Source: JBBIOI01 sp037443425 (GTDB lineage Bacteria > Desulfobacterota > BSN033 > UBA1163). From it: 45,101 nt of DNA. The notes below the pieces were generated by a model that made no database searches, was not told the DNA's origin, and saw nothing but the letters and a program-made list of their open reading frames with translations. Below, in pieces: positions 41,310 to 45,101 of the stretch (position 1 is the first letter of the stretch; each line of letters begins with the position of its first letter). A program made the position numbers and the translations under genes. The stretch lies in NCBI GenBank assembly GCA_037443425.1, contig JBBIOI010000011.1, forward strand, positions 1-45,101. The letters run 5' to 3'.

Positions 41310-42635
41310 ATGGATACAAAAGGGTTTATCCCTGAAGCATTGGTCATTGGTGCTGGAATTGGCGGGATGCAAGCATCGCTTGATATTGCGGACAAAGGTT
41401 TTCAAGTCCATTTAGTCGAAAAGGATCCATCCATTGGGGGCCATATGGCCCAGCTTGATAAGACCTTTCCAACCCTTGACTGCTCTGCATGCATTATAAC
41501 CCCTAAGATGGTTGACGTAGCTAATCATCCTAATATCAATCTTATCACCTATGCAGAGGTGGTAGATGTTAAGGGAGAGGCTGGAAATTTCAGTGTAAAG
41601 ATAAGAAAAAAACCCACTTATGTAGACCCAGCTCGATGTACCGGATGTGGTGATTGCACAGAGGCATGTGTCTTAAAAAAAGGGGTACCATCCGAGTTCA
41701 ATTTAGGTCTTTCAAAAAGAAGGGCAATTTATATACCCTTTCCACAGGCGGTTCCGCTGAAAGCGGTTATAGATGAAAAGAGTTGTCTCTTTTTGAGTAA
41801 AGGGAAATGTAAAAAGACATGTCTTGATGCATGTAAAGCCTTAGCCATTGACTTTGAGCAGAAAGAAAATATTTTTGAAATCAAGGTTGGGGTTATCATA
41901 GTAGCCACGGGATTCGATACTTTCGATCCAAAAAATAAGCCTGAATTTGGATATGGAATCTATCCAAATGTGATTCAAGGCCTTGAACTTGAAAGGCTCT
42001 GCTCTGCCTCGGGTCCTACAAAAGGAGAAATTATTATTGATGGAAAGAAACCCGAATCTATTGTATTCATCCATTGTGTTGGCTCAAGAGATAAAACAGT
42101 AGGAAATGAATACTGTTCAAGGGTCTGCTGTATGTATACAGCAAAACAGGCACATCTCTTAAGAGAAAAGCTTCCAGGTGCAAAGATAACAGTCCTTTTT
42201 ATGGATGTAAGGGCCTTTGGAAAAGGTTTTGAAGAATTCTATGAAAGGGTTCAAAAGGAGAATATCATCTATCGAAGAAGTAATCCTTCAGAAATATATA
42301 GGAAGAACGGAAAACTAATCATTCGAGGAGAAGATACCCTCTTAGGAGAACCCTTCGAATTGGAGGCAGATCTCGTAGTCCTTGCAACAGGTCTTGTCCC
42401 CCGTAAGGAGGATGAATCTTTATCAAAGATTATTGGGCTTGAAAAATCTCCAGACGGTTTTTTCAAGGAATTAGAGGTCCATGATTCAATTAAAACAAAA
42501 CTGAAAGGCATATATATAGCAGGGTGTTGCCAGGGCCCAAAGGATATTCCAGATACTGTTTCGCAGGCAAGTGGAGTGGCTGCCTTGGCTTGTAGTCTGC
42601 TTGTTAAGGGAAAAAATCAAAGTTTGAGTTTATGA
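41310..42635 (+). CDS. HdrA-like FAD iron-sulfur protein 1 (N-terminally truncated type)
   Basis: A 441-residue flavoprotein of the HdrA family. The FAD dinucleotide motif is VIGAGIGGMQAS (residues 12-23); Cys58 and Cys61 lie in LDCSACIITPKM; an inserted ferredoxin region has CTGCGDCTEAC and an irregular second set, CLFLSKGKCKKTCLDAC. Later HdrA hallmarks are IHCVGSRDKTVGNEYCSRVC, in part, and CCQGPKDIPDTVSQASG. It lacks the N-terminal CxCGxNI domain and the C-terminal ferredoxin of full HdrA. No hdrB, hdrC or mvhD gene follows. It likely mediates flavin-based electron transfer with the next gene. Confidence 0.87.
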   Translation: MDTKGFIPEALVIGAGIGGMQASLDIADKGFQVHLVEKDPSIGGHMAQLDKTFPTLDCSACIITPKMVDVANHPNINLITYAEVVDVKGEAGNFSVKIRKKPTYVDPARCTGCGDCTEACVLKKGVPSEFNLGLSKRRAIYIPFPQAVPLKAVIDEKSCLFLSKGKCKKTCLDACKALAIDFEQKENIFEIKVGVIIVATGFDTFDPKNKPEFGYGIYPNVIQGLELERLCSASGPTKGEIIIDGKKPESIVFIHCVGSRDKTVGNEYCSRVCCMYTAKQAHLLREKLPGAKITVLFMDVRAFGKGFEEFYERVQKENIIYRRSNPSEIYRKNGKLIIRGEDTLLGEPFELEADLVVLATGLVPRKEDESLSKIIGLEKSPDGFFKELEVHDSIKTKLKGIYIAGCCQGPKDIPDTVSQASGVAALACSLLVKGKNQSLSL

Positions 42636-42681
42636 GTTTTAGGTTAGAATTTATCCTACAAGTTTTAAAGGCATATTTAAG

Positions 42682-44616
42682 ATGAAGATAGGTGTATATA
42701 TCTGTCATTGTGGGGTTAATATTGCATCAACAGTGGATGTTGAAAGTTTAAGAGAGTTTGCTAAGACCCTTCCAAATGTTAAGATAGCAAGAAATTATCA
42801 GTATATGTGTTCAGATCCGGGTCAGGATTTGATCAAAAAAGATATAGTGGAGCTTGGGCTTGATAGAATTGTTGTTGCTGCCTGTTCACCAAGGATGCAT
42901 GAATTAACATTTAGAAAGGCTTTAAAGGCCTCGGGATTAAACCCATACCTCTTAGAAATTGCAAATATCCGCGAACAGTGCTCATGGGTTCATACAGATA
43001 TCTTGGAAGCAACCAGAAAGGCTATGGAACTTGTATCCTCAGCAGTTGCAAAGGTATCGCTACACGAACCCTTAGAAGAAAATGAGGTGAGTGTTATCCC
43101 TTCGGTCATGGTGATTGGCGGAGGTATTGCTGGAACTCAGGCCAGTCTTGATATCGCAAACTCAGGCTTTGAGGTATATCTGATAGAAAAGACTCCCACT
43201 CTTGGTGGTCATATAATCAAATGGGACCGCACATTTCCAAATTTGGATGAAACTATTGATACATTACTCCCAAAGATGAAAGAGGTTGAAAAACATCCTT
43301 TGATACATCTTCTTACAAACTCTGAAGTGGAAGAGGTAGAAGGGTTCGTTGGAAATTTCAGGGTAAAGGTGAAACATCGTCCAAGATTCGTAAACAAAGA
43401 CGTATGTGATTGCTGTAGAAAATGTGAGGAGGTCTGCCCTGTTGAAGTACCCGATGAGTTCAATATGGGATTAACAAAGCGAAAAGCTATATATCTACCT
43501 AATCCATTTTCAATACCTCTATCATATACAGTAGATCCAGAAGCATGCCTATTTCTAAAAAAAGGTGAATGTGGAAAATGTCGAGATGTATGCCCCAAAG
43601 GAGCTATTCAATTTGAAGAAGTTGGCATGGAGGTATGGTTAGATGTGGGGACCATAATAGTGGCTACAGGTTTTGAGCCTTTTGATCCAAATCTCAAAGC
43701 GGAATTTGGTTATAAAAATTATAGAAATGTAATCACATCTATTGAATTGGAGCGTCTCCTATCAAAAACCGGACCCACTTCTGGTAAGCTCTTAATAGAT
43801 GGGAAAGTACCAAAAGATATACTATTTATCCAGTGCGTTGGATCAAGGGATAAGACTGTTGGAAATGAATACTGTTCAAGGGTCTGTTGTATGTATACAG
43901 CAAAGCAGGCCTATTTAATTAAAGAGAAACTACCTGAGGCTCGAATAGTCATCTGTTATATTGATGTCAGAACCTTTGGAAAGGGATATGAACAGTTCTA
44001 TGAGCAGGTTCAAAAAAAGGGTATCATTTACCGCAAGGGAATACCTTCGGAAATCTATGAGAAAGACGAAAGGCTTGTTGTAAAAGCAGAGGATGAACTC
44101 TTAGGAGAGGTATACGAAGATAAATTTGACCTTATAGTCCTCGCTACAGGCCTAACCCAAAGAAAGGATGCTGAACGTCTAAAGAGTGTGTTAAAACTGA
44201 GCCAAAGTTCTGACAGGTTTTTCCTTGAAATACATCCTAAGCTAAGACCTCTCGATACAGCAACAGAAGGCATATTTCTTGCGGGAACATGTCAGGGACC
44301 AAAGGATATATGTGATACAATCTCACAGGCCCATGGTGTAGCATCAAGGGCAATGACTCCTCTTTTTACGGGCAAAGTGAGGATAGAACCTGTAACAGCT
44401 ATCGTTGATGAACTTATATGCGCCGGATGTGGACTATGTGAACAAATCTGTGAGTTTAGAGCCTTAAAAATGGATCCTTACAGAAAGGTGATGACTGTTA
44501 ATGAAGCCCTCTGTAAGGGTTGTGGAGCCTGTAATGCAACATGTCCTTCTGGTGCAATAAGTTTGAAACATTTCAGAAGTGAACAAATAATGGCCCAGAT
44601 CCGTGAACTCTGTTAA
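42682..44616 (+). CDS. HdrA-like FAD iron-sulfur protein 2 (full-length type)
   Basis: A 644-residue HdrA homologue. The N-terminal domain has CHCGVNI (Cys8, Cys10), MCSDPGQ, ACSPRMHELTF and REQCSWVH. The FAD domain follows (VIGGGIAGTQASLDIANSG), then an inserted ferredoxin (CDCCRKCEEVCP; CLFLKKGECGKCRDVCP), IQCVGSRDKTVGNEYCSRVC and a C-terminal two-cluster ferredoxin (CAGCGLCEQIC; CKGCGACNATCP). The Cys pair found in HdrA-like protein 1 at LDCSAC is replaced here by LDETID. It could carry electrons between ETF/HdrCB proteins and ferredoxin or DsrC-type disulfides; partners are inferred. Confidence 0.9.
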   Translation: MKIGVYICHCGVNIASTVDVESLREFAKTLPNVKIARNYQYMCSDPGQDLIKKDIVELGLDRIVVAACSPRMHELTFRKALKASGLNPYLLEIANIREQCSWVHTDILEATRKAMELVSSAVAKVSLHEPLEENEVSVIPSVMVIGGGIAGTQASLDIANSGFEVYLIEKTPTLGGHIIKWDRTFPNLDETIDTLLPKMKEVEKHPLIHLLTNSEVEEVEGFVGNFRVKVKHRPRFVNKDVCDCCRKCEEVCPVEVPDEFNMGLTKRKAIYLPNPFSIPLSYTVDPEACLFLKKGECGKCRDVCPKGAIQFEEVGMEVWLDVGTIIVATGFEPFDPNLKAEFGYKNYRNVITSIELERLLSKTGPTSGKLLIDGKVPKDILFIQCVGSRDKTVGNEYCSRVCCMYTAKQAYLIKEKLPEARIVICYIDVRTFGKGYEQFYEQVQKKGIIYRKGIPSEIYEKDERLVVKAEDELLGEVYEDKFDLIVLATGLTQRKDAERLKSVLKLSQSSDRFFLEIHPKLRPLDTATEGIFLAGTCQGPKDICDTISQAHGVASRAMTPLFTGKVRIEPVTAIVDELICAGCGLCEQICEFRALKMDPYRKVMTVNEALCKGCGACNATCPSGAISLKHFRSEQIMAQIRELC

Positions 44617-44620
44617 ATAT

Positions 44621-45101
44621 ATGGAAAGGGGACTTATTCAGGTATATACTGGAAATGGAAAAGGCAAGACTACTGCTGCCTTGGGCTTAGCACTAAGGGC
44701 AGTTGGACATGGTCTTAAAGTCCTAATGATTCAATTCATGAAGGGAGACATCAATTATGGTGAAATCGAGGCCTCGAAAAGATTGTCTCCAAACCTCGTG
44801 ATTATACAGAGTGGAAGAGATACGTTTGTGTCAAAAACAAATCCAGATCCAATAGATATTGAACTCGCAAAAAAAGCATTATCTCTCGCAAAAGAAGAAA
44901 TATTAAGTAAAAAATATGATATTGTGATCCTTGATGAGATAAATGTCGCTATAGACTATGGCTTGATTCCTCTTTCCGATTTACTCAATTTAATTGATTC
45001 TAAACCCGACTCTGTGGAAATCGTTCTTACAGGAAGAAATGCAAAATTAGAAGTTATTGAAAAGGCTGATCTGGTTACCGAGATGATAGAAATAAAACAT
45101 T
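44621..45101 (+). CDS. cob(I)alamin adenosyltransferase, CobA/BtuR family (3' end cut by window)
   Basis: The frame starts at ATG 44621 (or GTG 44603) and runs open to the window edge for about 160 codons. The P-loop is YTGNGKGKTTAALGLALRAV, followed by VLMIQFMKGDINYGEIE, and later YDIVILDEINVAIDYGLI and VEIVLTGRNAKLEVIEKAD, the CobA/BtuR-type pattern. It adenosylates corrinoids using ATP. It begins five bases after the HdrA-like stop. Full members are about 170-200 residues, so little is missing. The ribosome-binding site is weak, so the start is uncertain. Confidence 0.88.
   Translation, partial: MERGLIQVYTGNGKGKTTAALGLALRAVGHGLKVLMIQFMKGDINYGEIEASKRLSPNLVIIQSGRDTFVSKTNPDPIDIELAKKALSLAKEEILSKKYDIVILDEINVAIDYGLIPLSDLLNLIDSKPDSVEIVLTGRNAKLEVIEKADLVTEMIEIKH

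Noticed and set aside
41310..44616. Tandem HdrA-like genes as qmoA and qmoB
   Set aside because: No aprAB or qmoC is adjacent, protein 1 lacks the QmoA-type signature after its first FAD motif as I remember it, and protein 2 has a classic HdrA end rather than the MvhD-like extension of QmoB.

Overview
This 45.1 kb window comes from an AT-rich (roughly 40 % GC by eye) anaerobic bacterium that respires sulfate or sulfite. It encodes dsrA, dsrB, dsrD, dsrN and a two-cysteine dsrC, followed by membrane electron-transfer genes. The presence of dsrD and the sequence character of DsrAB indicate the reductive pathway, as in Desulfobacterota. The branched-chain-type ABC importer, CoA ligases, thiolase, 3-hydroxyacyl-CoA dehydrogenase, ETF and acyl-CoA dehydrogenase point to oxidation of fatty, branched-chain or aromatic acids. 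The species cannot be named from the sequence alone. No tRNA, rRNA, CRISPR array or transposase was seen.

Region 1 (1-8930, minus strand) is a dissimilatory sulfite reductase supercluster read in the order dsrA-dsrB-[hairpin]-dsrD-dsrN-dsrC-tmcC-like-tmcB-like-dsrE/yedF-like-dsrT-like-dsrM-(dsrK start). DsrAB reduces sulfite, DsrD is an activator, DsrN probably amidates siroheme, and DsrC carries the sulfur as a trisulfide. Two different membrane HdrDE-like modules (TmcBC-like and DsrMK) could recycle DsrC. A plus-strand YeiH-type anion transporter (9242-10777) diverges from dsrA. The 311-bp divergent gap has a good sigma-70-like promoter, a second candidate promoter and a tandem GCCATATA repeat.

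Region 2 (10838-23790, minus strand) is a long run of housekeeping genes: ileS-lspA-lgt-def-fmt-DUF116-htpX-rsmB-rpe. It ends in an unfamiliar four-gene tail of two paralogous acyltransferase-like proteins flanking a TraB/GumN-family protein, then a radical SAM protein. A hairpin lies where this run converges with the transporter gene. An amidohydrolase gene (23899-24906) sits upstream on the same strand.

Region 3 (25194-34072, plus strand) is a carboxylate uptake and activation operon: livG, long-chain-type acyl-CoA synthetase, livH, livM, a possible 20-codon ORF, the binding protein livK, livF, a lipoprotein and a PaaK-like ligase with an atypical phosphate loop. A hairpin follows.

Region 4 (34274-45101, plus strand) carries a CBS-ACT regulator, thiolase, 3-hydroxyacyl-CoA dehydrogenase, an HdrCB-like iron-sulfur protein, EtfB, EtfA, acyl-CoA dehydrogenase, two tandem HdrA-like flavoproteins with complementary domain losses, and the start of a cob(I)alamin adenosyltransferase. 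Together these look like a beta-oxidation branch in which electrons from acyl-CoA pass through ETF to Hdr-type iron-sulfur/flavin proteins, and eventually to the sulfite reduction machinery of region 1. That link is inferred.
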